Shown here: piece after piece, positions 58,084-64,000 of the stretch
Layout of the letters: every line of letters begins with the position of its first letter
How positions within the stretch are numbered: position 1 is the first letter of the stretch
Source: Panopea generosa
Lineage: Eukaryota; Mollusca; Bivalvia; Adapedonta; Hiatellidae
Direction: 5' to 3'
Assembly (NCBI GenBank): GCA_029582155.1
Contig: CM055895.1
Location: forward strand, 50,744,250 to 50,808,249
DNA: 64,000 bases
Notes under the pieces: model-generated
The model's input: the letters and a program-made list of their open reading frames with translations, nothing else
The model's database searches: none
What the model was told of the DNA's origin: nothing
Position numbers and translations under genes: made by a program

Positions 58084-61000
58084 CATCAATCAATTAACAA
58101 TCAGTTGATCAATCAGTGGATTGCTCTTACATACTTGTATATTACAATGTAAGTGATATGAAATCATTCACTTTAGAACAGAGCTTTTTACCAAATGTAA
58201 TGACTGAGAATTTGATTTTAAGTTAAATTGCAGCATTCTTTATTACAAGATGGCTAAAATTAAAGTAAAAATCACTGTAAAATTTATATCATTTATTATT
58301 GCATTTAACATTTGTTAATACTGTTGTGGTATTGTATAAACTCAAGCATTCATTAAAACTGAATGATAACAATGACTAACATGAACATGAATGTATTATT
58401 AGATAATAGTTGGCAGATATGGTCACAGCTCAGTGACTGGAAAACCCCAGAGAGATCTCAAATACTAGTGGAACCGGCCGCGACTTCATTATATCCATAA
58501 GGTCCATCTCTTATGGTATTAACTAAACAATAACTTCGCTCCAAGACCCCATAGTTCAAACTATGATGGCCATTCGCTCTTCCACTAAGTCCCAAAGTCC
58601 AAACACATGTTGACCTGCAGAAGAGCGCCATAAGGTCCAGCTCTTATGGTATTAAATAACAATAACTACTCTGCAAGACCACATAGTTCAAACTATGATG
58701 GCCATTCGCTCCTCCGCTAAGTCCCAAAGTCCAAACATATGTTGACCTGCGGAAGAGCGCCATAAGGTCCAGCTCTTATGGCATGCATGAAAATTCGCTC
58801 CACGTTAGACCCCAAGGTTCTCACTCATGTTGGTCAGAAAATGCTAGCCAGTTCAAACGTGTTTAGCCGCAACTTAATACGCTCCTCCGCAACAATTGCG
58901 GTCCAGCAGGCGTCGCCTGCATTTTAATGAATAGGTCAGCAGGCAGTTCACCCTAACCTAATTCGAATAGAATAAACTTTTAGTATATTATATGACCTAA
59001 AACGGGAAAACTATGAATGAAAATGAGATCTCCCAGGAATTTTCCGCACTGAGAGGAGCTTTTTTAAGAAAAAGGACAAATATCAATAAAATATATAAGG
59101 TAGATATTGAAGACAGATACATAATAAAACAATGCATTAACTTTAAAATATGTCTATAAGCGTTGCACTCAATGTTTATTTAAAATGAAGAACCGCAGTG
59201 TCCCAGTTACATAGACTTGTCCGGACCTAATGTTACAATGGGTGTATCCAGATTTGACTAAGCCTGCGTAAAACAATGTCTATTTAATATTCAGCTGTGT
59301 TCCCGGCCAGCTGCCGTGAGAGACTTTTGTTGTATTTGGATTCGCAGATTTTACGCATAAGCCTGGTTGCTGAACACGACATGACAAGTGAATTGGGATG
59401 ACTGCGGCCTGCTACAAGATTCCCTGAAATATATATGAATAAGCAGCATCGTGTTCAAGAAAAGATAAAGTTCAAGCTATCAACGTAATAATTAGGCAAA
59501 CTATAGGCCGACATGTAGTTGAATGAATACACAAATTGACTAGTAAATTCACACGTAAATGACAACAATGACTAGAGAGAGTACTGACAAGTAACCAATA
59601 AACTAGACCTTTATTGAAACCATCTCGTAACAATGTAAGGGAGGGTGGGTGGGAAAAATTAACCCTTGAAAATTTTATAAAATTTGTTGCAGATTCGGCG
59701 CGCTGGTAGAAAAGAATGTCAAAACGGTGCGACCATAGAAAGTACCTCGGCTCCTTTATCCTGTCCGCCTCATTATAAGAGAGAAACAGCTAATTTTATT
59801 GCTGTAATAAATTGGTCTATTTTTTAACAATAGCCCTTATTATTACAAGATGGCTAAAATTAAAGTAAAAATCACTGTAAAATTTATATCATTTATTATT
59901 GCATTTAACATTTGTTAATACTGTTGTGGTATTGTATAAACTCAAGCATTCATTAAAACTGAATGATAACAATGACTAACATGAACATGAATGTATTATT
60001 AGATAATAGTTGGCAGATATGGTCACAGCTCAGTGACGGAAAACCCCAGAGAGATCTCAAATACTAGTGGAACCGGCCGCGACTTCATTATATCCATAAG
60101 GTCCATCTCTTATGGTATTAACTAAACAATAACTTCGCTCCAAGACCCCATAGTTCAAACTATGATGGCCATTCGCTCTTCCACTAAGTCCCAAAGTCCA
60201 AACACATGTTGACCTGCAGAAGAGCGCCATAAGGTCCAGCTCTTATGGTATTAAATAACAATAACTACGCTGCAAGACCACATAGTTCAAACTATGATGG
60301 CCATTCGCTCCTCCGCTAAGTCCCAAAGTCCAAACATATGTTGACCTGTGGAAGAGCGCCATAAGGTCCAGCTCTTATGGCATGCATGAAAATTCGCTCC
60401 ACGTTAGACCCCAAGGTTCTCACTCATGTTGGTCAGAAAATGCTAGCCAGTTCAAACGTGTTTAGCCGCAACTTAATACGCTCCTCCGCAACAATTGCGG
60501 TCCAGCAGGCGTCGCCTGCATTTTAATGAATAGGTCAGCAGCCAGTTCACCCTAATCTTATTCGAATAGAATAAACTTTTAGAATATTATATGACCTAAA
60601 ACTGGAAAACTATGAATGAAAATGAGATCTCCCAGGAATTTTCCGCCACACGAACATTTGTTTCGCCCCAAAATTCCGGAATTTGGCTATGGCTTGAATA
60701 ACAGTGCCAACGCATCCCGAATGCCCATCATAATTAAATCGCTACCAATATCTGAAAGGTGTACACCATCCGAAAAATAAAAGCCTGGAGTGTCAGCTGT
60801 AATGTCGGGATGCGCAATGAACATACCCCCCAAAAAATGACTGAGAATTTGAATTGCAGCATTCTTTATTTTATTTTAGATATCAGAAATGCTGAAAGAG
60901 AAAGCAAAAGAAGGCAAGCAGCAGGGTGGTAGTATATTCAAGGTAGTACTTTTTTTAAATTCCTAAAAATTTTCTTACATTGAAACATTACAACATTTTA

Positions 61001-63528
61001 TTATTCTTCTAGTTTCATACATTGAACTTGTCTGCTATTTTCATACATCAAAGTTGTTTGTATTTTCATACATTGAAATTGTTTGCTACTTTCATACATT
61101 GAAATTATCTGCTATTTTCTTGCATTGAAATTTTCTGCTAATATCTCTTAGTTATATTGAAATTGTCTGCTATTTTCATACATTGACATGTCTATGAATG
61201 TCTCATACATTCTGTGTCAACTTTAGTATCTCACTGAATACCAAAAATTGTGTTCTAGTATATAGCAAAGCCTATCACAATATACATGTACGCATAACAG
61301 AAAAAAATGAATTTTTTACCCCTATATAAGCCATCTCTTTTAGTGTTAATTCAAGGAGTGAGTTACTTTGATAATATTTATGTCTGATCACAACTGTTCA
61401 GGACTGTAGTACTTCCTCAAGTTTGAAATTAAATATTTTATTTATAAAATGTAAAAAACTTAACTTAGATGTTTTGCATTTCAGTATTTTGTATGTCAGT
61501 TTCGGGACATTATGCACAATGAAAGTGCCAGTGCCAAGGAGCTGTCGCTGGCTATCCGGGGATATGGATTGTTAGCTGGGGTAGGTGATTTTTAGGAAAA
61601 TTACACTAAAAATGACTCAATTGTAGACAAATTGCATGAATCCAAATGATGCAATTGCTATGTATAATAATCAATTTGTGTTTTGATAGTTAATTAAAGG
61701 GACTTGCTGCAATTTTATATCGCTTATACTTCTACACACACTTCCAAACAATCTTTACACCCATGAACGTATAACCAACCATATGGAAACAATAATCACC
61801 CAGTTATAACAATCATCTGAAATGTGATATATGGAAATTAATAATAGATTTATAAAACTAGTAGCACCACGCTGCAATTTTTTTATTATTGGGTTCAACA
61901 CCATTTTAAACATATTGCATGTTATATATGGCCTATCCAGTTGTGTTTATAACGGTAGATCTGGAAATGAATATGATTGGAACTGCCGTCCTTCTGCAAG
62001 TAAATTTATACTTCGGTATTTTAATTTCCTATTTGCAACATATAGATATATATAATTTTCTGAAATACATGTATTGTTTAATAAGAGAAAATGCATCAAA
62101 ATTTCTATGTGTCCCTTTAAATTTCTGAAATTCTTAGTAATTTTGTTAAAAGCTAGGATTGTAGATTATACAATGAAATACCCATACATTTAATTATAAA
62201 ATGATTTTCTGAAGATAAAATAAGAATATACCTTCTGAAAAATGTTAGGTTGATTCATAAAAGCTCACAAAAATCAGTATAGAACCAATTAAAGTCAAAA
62301 TTTAGGTCTTGCTGCCTGCAGAAAAGTGGTCACTAAGAGTACAGAAATATGCATTTTCTACTCTGAATTCAAAATTGTAAAATATGCTTTTGTGTTATCT
62401 TGATATTGTAGGAACTAATAGACATATCAACATTTTGTCATTTTACAGTTGATTTACCAGTACCAAAATATGGGTCTGCTAGACTATCAAATGAACTCCA
62501 TCAAATTCAGTTGTATTTACTTTTCAGCCTTGTAAGTGCTACATGAAGGAAGCAGATGTACAGTTTATGTTTTCCGAGATGTTGACTAAAACAGAACAAC
62601 AATTTCTTGGGTAAGTTTACAATTTCTTAGATGAATTGATGCTGTATTTCAAAATAAATTTAAGATATACTAACTGAGAGCCCATAGGGCTTGTCATGGT
62701 TCTACACAGGAAGATATTGAGTGTGACTTGTCTAAGTTGTAAGAACTTGTTTCAAAATCAAAGTAAAATAAGGTTAAAAAAATGGTAAGAGTGTTGGAAA
62801 CAAGAACATTGGATAGCAGTGTTTTGTGCTCTTGTACATGCTTGAGCTACTTCAGCATCTCAGTACTGGTTCTTCGCAGTAAGACCATAAATGTGATTTG
62901 TTAATTAAACAAGTTTAACTTAATACTTATAACCACACAGCTTTGCCAAGTTAGCTCACTTGGTAGCACTTCTGACAATCAATCATTAGCATTTGTCTCT
63001 AACTGCTGATTCTATTGATAAAGTGATCAGTTATTTGTGGAGATGCGTGTGCTTGTGTACCTATCTTCCAGGATTCAAGGAAAGAGTGGTCAGGTTAAAC
63101 TGTTAGCCAATCGATGGCATAATATAATGTTAAGATATTCAATCTATCAGCCTTTACTGACAGTCTAACACCTGCCTGATTCAGATTTTGTTAACAGATA
63201 ATAAAGTGAAAGTTTGATGCATTAAATATATTACTTGTTATTCAGTTGTTTATACTAACACATACATTGTACAGCTCCGCAGAAGAACTGGAAAATAAGT
63301 TGTTTAACTTAGCGAGCTACCTTGAGTCACTGGCCAGTATTGTACGGGAGATGGATGAACTGTCAGACACGTATGCACAGTCGTTGGAACAGCTGATGGT
63401 GTTACTTTTGGAGAACATTCCCAATATTCACCCCAGCAAACATTACATGTGCAGGAAAGCCATTCTCTGGTTACTGTTTGCTGTTATGCCGAAGGGGACT
63501 ACTTTCAGACAGATGCTGTCAGGATTTG
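42703..63528 (+). CDS. PRKDC: PRKDC, DNA-PK catalytic subunit, N-terminal 14 exons (partial)
   Basis: DNA-PKcs is the Ku-bound nuclear PI3K-like kinase of non-homologous end joining. Coding exons: 42703-42844, 45357-45433, 46149-46241, 50460-50534, 51250-51324, 52199-52308, 52630-52742, 53462-53561, 54399-54550, 55977-56069, 60880-60942, 61485-61580, 62528-62610, 63275-63528. They give about 508 residues, the first eighth of a roughly 4100-residue protein, all in the N-terminal HEAT-repeat arm. Matches to human include VGQRILPYAVDVK ([13 protein letters not shown]), GLRLFARHASQF ([12 protein letters not shown]), ELSLAIRGYGLLAG ([14 protein letters not shown]) and FAVMPKGTTFR. The kinase end lies beyond the window. 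One apparent 1-nt frame discrepancy is in exon 6. Two exons, 3 and 10, have minisatellites across their donors. Confidence 0.95.
43268..44670. mobile_element. Nested TIR elements in PRKDC intron 1
   Basis: An inner element, about 43313-44299, has inverted ends GGACGAAGCGTACCACTG and CAGTGGTACGCTTCGTCC (18 bp, perfect), with further sub-terminal copies of the motif. Outside it, GATATCACTTATTTAAATAG near 43274 and several GTGATATCAC-type motifs near 44605-44670 suggest an older element around it. The inner element holds a PHD-like terminal exon on the minus strand. Confidence 0.65.
43872..44005 (-). pseudogene. Terminal exon of a transposon-borne PHD-like protein
   Basis: After a good acceptor (TTTTATTGCAG at 44006-44016) the minus strand reads GITHAQYHQLQRGQINLEWS then CGECRSASTDTIAADITDTV and a TAA that overlaps AATAAA. 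The block WSCGEC after I(T/S)...Y..L.RG resembles the last part of PHD-type zinc fingers, often found with FLYWCH domains in mobile-element proteins. Upstream exons were not found in the element, so it is called a remnant. Confidence 0.5.
45048..45262 (+). repeat. tRNA-like SINE remnant
   Basis: CTACTAGTTAATGTTCTTG and GTTGTGGTTTAATTCCCAAC look like decayed A and B boxes. Tail ATATGACTGAAAAATTGTTAA resembles the end of the remnant at 49616-49900 (ACATGACTGAAAATATGTTAA), which suggests one family. Confidence 0.5.
45357..45433 (+). CDS. PRKDC: PRKDC coding exon 2
   Basis: Encodes (D)LTCSSLFDKDYGLTVFLSK then AITNDE; human [21 protein letters not shown]. Acceptor TATTTTAG, donor GTAAGA. Confidence 0.93.
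45725..45905 (-). repeat. Dispersed repeat, relative of 22950-23455
   Basis: On the minus strand GTAGGCTCTGCCCCCAGGGC and CCCAGGGGCAT echo TAGGCCCCACCCCCAGGGCC and CCCAGGGGCATGAAATTC of the copy left of the 37-bp array. Confidence 0.45.
45950..46050 (-). repeat. SINE family 5 fragment
   Basis: GAATTGCTCTCTGACCCG, GGCTAGAACCAATATGAG and GCGGCCAACACTCATG follow the order of the copy at 34015. Ends about 100 bp before PRKDC exon 3. Confidence 0.45.
46149..46241 (+). CDS. PRKDC: PRKDC coding exon 3
   Basis: 31 codons: LQLCKSKVLEFLSEFIDKVG then QRILPYAVDVK; human [25 protein letters not shown]. The last 30 coding bases and donor are the first unit of an 81-bp minisatellite. Confidence 0.95.
46212..46940 (+). 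repeat. Minisatellite, 81-bp unit, nine copies, starting across the PRKDC exon 3 donor
   Basis: Unit: AGGATTCTTCCCTATGCAGT, GGATGTCAAGGTAAATTTGC, AGCATAAATTATTCATTGCT, TCAGATTAGCTTTTCTTCAA, A. The first copy is the last 30 bases of exon 3 plus 51 bases of intron; eight more follow with few changes. Each keeps GTC(A/G)AGGTAAATT as a donor and a pyrimidine-rich stretch ending CTATGCAG as a possible acceptor. Reading on past exon 3 meets a stop (GATTAG) in the first intronic part. Confidence 0.95.
46940..47520 (+). repeat. Diverged direct repeat, copy A
   Basis: Related in order to 47880-48325: AGCCACCTAGCGAGAAG versus AGCCACCTAGGGAGAAG, TATAACCGTAAGTAGTTATT versus TATAACCATAAGTAGTTGTC, ATTAGGTGTAGTTGA versus ATTAGGTGTAACTGA. 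An ancient tandem duplication or two copies of one element in PRKDC intron 3. Confidence 0.6.
47524..47802 (-). mobile_element. AACAAGAG...AGCTAA element, opposite-strand copy
   Basis: Full-length relative of 28147-28425: on the minus strand it begins AAACAAGAGCTGTCAGAAGA and ends GGCGAGCTAAAAA. It sits between the two halves of a diverged direct repeat. Confidence 0.65.
47880..48325 (+). repeat. Diverged direct repeat, copy B
   Basis: Partner of 46940-47520. Near its start CCCGAGTGTACT is the reverse complement of AGTACACTCGGG at the start of copy A. Confidence 0.55.
48445..48685 (+). repeat. Dispersed repeat pair, copy 2
   Basis: Collinear with 15127-15385; shows TTGATCCGTTATACAG, AAGTGCTGATC and CTTTTGGTGGATTTC in the same order. 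Confidence 0.5.
48690..49610. other. PRKDC intron 3: nothing recognised
   Basis: AT-rich intron. A C-run with CCACCACC near 49532 is the only simple sequence. Confidence 0.35.
49616..49900 (+). repeat. tRNA-like SINE remnant
   Basis: GGTAGCTTTATGGTAGAAC and GGTTTTTGATTTGATACC fit decayed A and B boxes. Tail AAGATGGCTCAGTCATAACA then TGACTGAAAATATGTTAA resembles the copy at 45048. Confidence 0.55.
50460..50534 (+). CDS. PRKDC: PRKDC coding exon 4
   Basis: 25 codons: DICVSLFSRDRYAKVKNAAM then PVLCK; human [20 protein letters not shown]. Acceptor TATTTTCAG, donor GTTAGT, phase 0 at both ends. Confidence 0.93.
51250..51324 (+). CDS. PRKDC: PRKDC coding exon 5
   Basis: 25 codons: IPTQSPALKMLDLPDLSDHV then RPYLQ. 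Weakly conserved linker between HEAT repeats; acceptor TTCTCTTAG, donor GTTGGA is weak. Phases fit neighbours. Confidence 0.8.
51494..51782 (-). mobile_element. SINE family 1, full-length copy
   Basis: On the minus strand: tRNA-like head with A box TTAGCTCAGTGGG and B box GGTCGTGACCTCGAATCCC, a conserved body (GGTGTGCTCGAGTACTGGTT, AACTGATCAGTCTGTTAACC) and a (TCAA)n tail. Near-identical 11-bp duplications flank it (GGGTTAACAAT at 51483, GGGTTAAAAAT at 51783). It is the reference for the eight or so other copies here. Confidence 0.85.
52199..52308 (+). CDS. PRKDC: PRKDC coding exon 6, with an apparent 1-nt frame discrepancy
   Basis: Reads LLELTVGSSLGKELQVDKLI then TKFFN and a TGA. One base on, the other frame continues TELTKTTKLTST and joins exon 7 in the right phase as (V)KEKIYILLG, matching human [20 protein letters not shown] in layout. 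The exon is 110 nt where 109 would keep frame; the site is the AACTGAACTG stretch at 52271-52280. This could be a sequencing or assembly error, an allele, or a real lesion. Confidence 0.8.
52390..52472 (+). repeat. SINE family 1 fragment
   Basis: GTCTGTTAGCCCTCGATGGC, ATAAAAATGACACTAAATAT and TTCAATCAGTCAATCAATTG: the tail end of family 1 in plus orientation. Confidence 0.75.
52630..52742 (+). CDS. PRKDC: PRKDC coding exon 7
   Basis: Encodes (V)KEKIYILLGIIAEVYPEHM and TPYADRLTGIYLGALKAE; human [28 protein letters not shown]. Donor GTCAGT. Confidence 0.95.
52808..52998 (-). mobile_element. piggyBac-like MITE copy, minus orientation
   Basis: Plus strand shows CCCCTTTACTCAATAGATAC at the left and ATGAAGTAAAGGG/CTAA at the right, two sub-terminal units (TCCAAAGGCGTCTATATAAG). 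The central hairpin is partly lost. In PRKDC intron 7. Confidence 0.7.
53095..53295 (+). repeat. SINE family 1 copy, lacking most of the head
   Basis: TGCCTCTCACCACTGATTGA, AGTGGGAAAGTTTTCAGTTG, GGTTAACTGATTGTCTGTTA and GACATAAAAGTAATGCTAAA follow family 1 in order. Confidence 0.75.
53462..53561 (+). CDS. PRKDC: PRKDC coding exon 8
   Basis: Encodes IGSKTRKPEFAIISGCLEGL and SCSLVNFTESADE(G); human [29 protein letters not shown]. Leaves in phase 1. Confidence 0.95.
53810..53990 (-). repeat. SINE family 2 copy
   Basis: ATGGGGTTAACACCATTTTC, GGTGGAGGAAGACTTCAGAA, GAATCTTGGTTGAACCACTG and GGGCTTGAACCCACAACTTC follow the family; it stops inside the tRNA-like end. Confidence 0.65.
54399..54550 (+). 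CDS. PRKDC: PRKDC coding exon 9
   Basis: 51 residues including SKNSYEIFKYARHAIDSKIE and VPRSGLRLFARHASQFGQYL; human ...[32 protein letters not shown]. The clearest PRKDC match in the window. Confidence 0.97.
54676..54830 (-). repeat. SINE family 5 copy
   Basis: TTGAACTGCTCTTGAGTTTG, TAGAACCAGTACTGAATGTT, GGCATCGGGTCAAGCAG and AGCTAACACTCAATTACACT parallel the copy at 34015. Confidence 0.65.
54840..55976. other. PRKDC intron 9, right part: nothing recognised
   Basis: Unusually GC-rich patches for this window (near 55480-55680) but no open frame with a domain. A short tRNA-like end near 55845-55885 (GGATTCAAACTCACTACCCC, TTGATAGTCGGGTGCGTTAA) resembles the family 1 SINE head. Confidence 0.4.
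55977..56069 (+). CDS. PRKDC: PRKDC coding exon 10
   Basis: 31 codons: NVYSKMSFWSHHKNSEMVLL then GMKAIEAFLTQ; human [20 protein letters not shown]. Its last 14 bases and donor (CATTCCTTACTCAG|GTATGT) form the first unit of a 33-bp minisatellite. Confidence 0.93.
56056..56253 (+). repeat. Minisatellite, 33-bp unit, six copies, starting across the PRKDC exon 10 donor
   Basis: Unit CATTCCTTACTCGGGTATCT then TCTGCCATGTGTT. The first copy is exon end plus intron start; five follow. Donor-like CTC(A/G)G|GTAT(G/C)T is kept in each. The unit is eleven codons long and the exon's frame stays open through all copies (CSAMCTFLTRVSSAMCS theme), to a stop at 56331-56333, so each downstream donor would add eleven residues without changing phase. 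Confidence 0.95.
56612..57990 (+). mobile_element. Dispersed element interrupted by an insertion
   Basis: Starts TTTACTGGCCAAAGGCCAGC (a palindromic GGCCAAAGGCC) and ends GAGCGATTCAGGTCCTCTTG. Inside, CATTGAATCTTAACCAAA with ACAGCAGTTATATAA occurs near 56728 and 57035, and TTCTCTGAAAG followed by TCAAGGCCTAGACCTTAGAT near 56848 and 57907, showing internal repeats. From about 57105 to 57845 an unrelated AT-rich stretch (TTTCACTCAAATAAATTC near its left end, TTTCACTCAATTAATTTGAT near its right) interrupts it. No coding domain seen. Confidence 0.55.
58025..58085. repeat. Microsatellite (ATCA)n
   Basis: About thirteen near-perfect tetranucleotides. Same motif as the SINE family 1 tail, and probably seeded by one. 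Confidence 0.9.
58240..59047. repeat. Long direct repeat, copy 1 (contains two 125-bp sub-repeats)
   Basis: Begins TTATTACAAGATGGC and ends AGGAATTTTCCGC. Within it a 125-bp unit is doubled (CATAGTTCAAACTATGATGG, CCATTCGCTC, CAAAGTCCAAACA) and short palindromes CCATAAGGTCCAGCTCTTATGG-like recur. Confidence 0.9.
59840..60646. repeat. Long direct repeat, copy 2
   Basis: Nearly identical to copy 1 along its whole length, offset by 1600 bp, including the internal 125-bp doubling. Confidence 0.9.
60880..60942 (+). CDS. PRKDC: PRKDC coding exon 11
   Basis: 21 codons: ISEMLKEKAKEGKQQGGSIF then K; human [20 protein letters not shown]. Its acceptor (TTTTATTTTAG) lies just right of the retroelement fossil. 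Confidence 0.9.
61010..61200. repeat. Degenerate short tandem repeat, about 32-bp unit
   Basis: About six diverged units of CATACATTGAAATTGTCTGC then TATTTT. In PRKDC intron 11. Confidence 0.7.
61485..61580 (+). CDS. PRKDC: PRKDC coding exon 12
   Basis: 32 codons: YFVCQFRDIMHNESASAKEL then SLAIRGYGLLAG; human [32 protein letters not shown]. Confidence 0.97.
61885..62000 (-). repeat. SINE family 2 fragment
   Basis: ATTGGGTTCAACACCATTTT, AAACATATTGCATGTTATAT and CGTCCTTCTGCAAGTA match the left part of the copy at 12858, ending at the same CTGCAAGTA. Confidence 0.6.
62528..62610 (+). CDS. PRKDC: PRKDC coding exon 13
   Basis: Encodes PCKCYMKEADVQFMFSEMLT and KTEQQFL(G); human [20 protein letters not shown]. 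Leaves in phase 2. Confidence 0.95.
62685..62890 (+). repeat. SINE family 3 related copy
   Basis: TAAGTTGTAAGAACTTGTTT and CAAAATCAAAGTAAAATAAG are the reverse complement of the family 3 tail seen at 31130-31170. The head is degraded. Confidence 0.5.
62942..63160 (+). repeat. SINE family 1 copy, old
   Basis: Head GTTAGCTCACTTGGTAGCA, body CTCTAACTGCTGATTCTATT, CAGTTATTTGTGGAGATGCG, tail TTAGCCAATCGATGGCATAA. More diverged than the other copies. In PRKDC intron 13. Confidence 0.65.
63275..63528 (+). CDS. PRKDC: PRKDC coding exon 14
   Basis: About 85 residues: SAEELENKLFNLASYLESLA, PNIHPSKHYMCRKAILWLLF and AVMPKGTTFRQMLSGF. Matches human in layout ([40 protein letters not shown]). Donor GTATGT, phase 1; the next exon lies outside the window. 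Confidence 0.95.
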
Positions 63529-63675
63529 GTATGTGTCATTGTTCAGAAGATTAACCTTATTCATGTGTACTGTATATGCATTGCTGGATTATGTTCTAGA
63601 AAATTTGAAAAATTTGTACAATCATTATAAGCTTGTTATGCTGCATGAATTCAAAGTGGCATTTCATCCAATAAA

Positions 63676-63905
63676 GCCGGGCCCGATTAGCTCAGTCTGT
63701 AATGCCTCATTATGTCTCATTATCATTCGTCTCTCACCGCTAATTCAAGTGGGAAAGTTATCAGAAACTTGCGGAGATGGGGTGTGTTCGAGTACTGGTT
63801 AATCTCAGGAAACAGTGGTTAGGTTAACTGATTGTCTGTTAACCCTCAATGGCATAAAAAATGACACTAAATGTTCAATCAATCAATCAATCAATCAATT
63901 AATCA
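63676..63905 (+). mobile_element. SINE family 1 copy with (ATCA)n tail
   Basis: GCCGGGCCCGATTAGCTCAG head without a B box, then ATTCGTCTCTCACCGCTAAT, GTGTTCGAGTACTGGTTAAT, TTAACTGATTGTCTGTTAAC and a tail of about six ATCA units. Confidence 0.8.
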
Positions 63906-63973
63906 TCCCAAAGAAGTCTGCATGAATGGATGTATTTGTATTTTGACTACAGTCTTAAGTGACTGCTAAAAGA

Positions 63974-64000
63974 AATCAGGTAAAAAGGTCACATAAGACA
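63974..64000 (+). repeat. Start of a dispersed repeat at the window edge
   Basis: AATCAGGTAAAAAGGTCACA then TAAGAC also occurs at about 8225-8249. Only the first bases of this copy are in the window. Confidence 0.45.

Larger units (their letters stand above)
58198..60871 (-). mobile_element. Fossil 3' portion of a Ngaro/DIRS-type retroelement
   Basis: Two direct repeats, 58240-59047 and 59840-60646 (about 808 bp each, under about ten differences by eye), enclose a 792-bp spacer. Upstream in the element's sense (60687-60832, minus strand) is the end of an SGNH-hydrolase-like frame with FYFSDGVHLSDIGSDL. Ngaro elements carry such a hydrolase and end in split repeats B1-A2-B2, which fits this order. 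Reverse transcriptase and recombinase parts are absent, so it is a truncated fossil; the close repeats suggest a fairly recent insertion. It lies in PRKDC intron 10 and is bracketed by a 36-bp direct repeat of intron sequence. Confidence 0.55.

Overview
The window is animal DNA, AT-rich and crowded with repeats. Spliced genes, tRNA-derived SINEs with (ATCA)n tails, MITEs and long minisatellites, plus an intronless B-box/propeller gene of a kind expanded in bivalves, suggest a mollusc, most likely a bivalve. That placement is inference; no species was identified.

Two DNA-repair genes form the backbone, transcribed away from each other. ERCC1 (minus strand, 12 coding exons between 42506 and 7792, 373 codons) is the partner subunit of the XPF nuclease, used in nucleotide-excision and crosslink repair. 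PRKDC, encoding DNA-PKcs of non-homologous end joining, starts on the plus strand at 42703 and runs off the right edge; its first 14 coding exons (about 508 codons) are present. Only 196 bp separate the two start codons, so they probably share a bidirectional promoter. In human the head-to-head partner of PRKDC is MCM4, so this pairing is different.

Layout: 1-7790 is the region downstream of ERCC1, with repeats and no recognised gene. 7792-42506 is ERCC1; its ninth intron is about 20.7 kb and holds a nested antisense gene (16350-18056: two B-boxes, coiled coil, propeller-like C-terminus, no RING) plus several large arrays, including a 37-bp-unit array of over 4 kb and a 72-bp-unit array of about 2 kb. 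42507-42702 is the shared promoter. 42703-64000 is PRKDC, whose introns carry SINEs, MITEs, a TIR-bounded element with a PHD-like terminal exon and a fossil that looks like the 3' end of a Ngaro/DIRS-type retroelement.

The most unusual pattern is that three minisatellites begin exactly across an exon/splice-donor junction and repeat the AG|GT donor in each unit: ERCC1 exon 8 (28-bp units), PRKDC exon 3 (81-bp units) and PRKDC exon 10 (33-bp units, open in the exon's own frame). They give dozens of candidate alternative donors in two repair genes. All exon boundaries were found by reading GT/AG sites and matching remembered human protein sequence; no alignment or RNA data were used.
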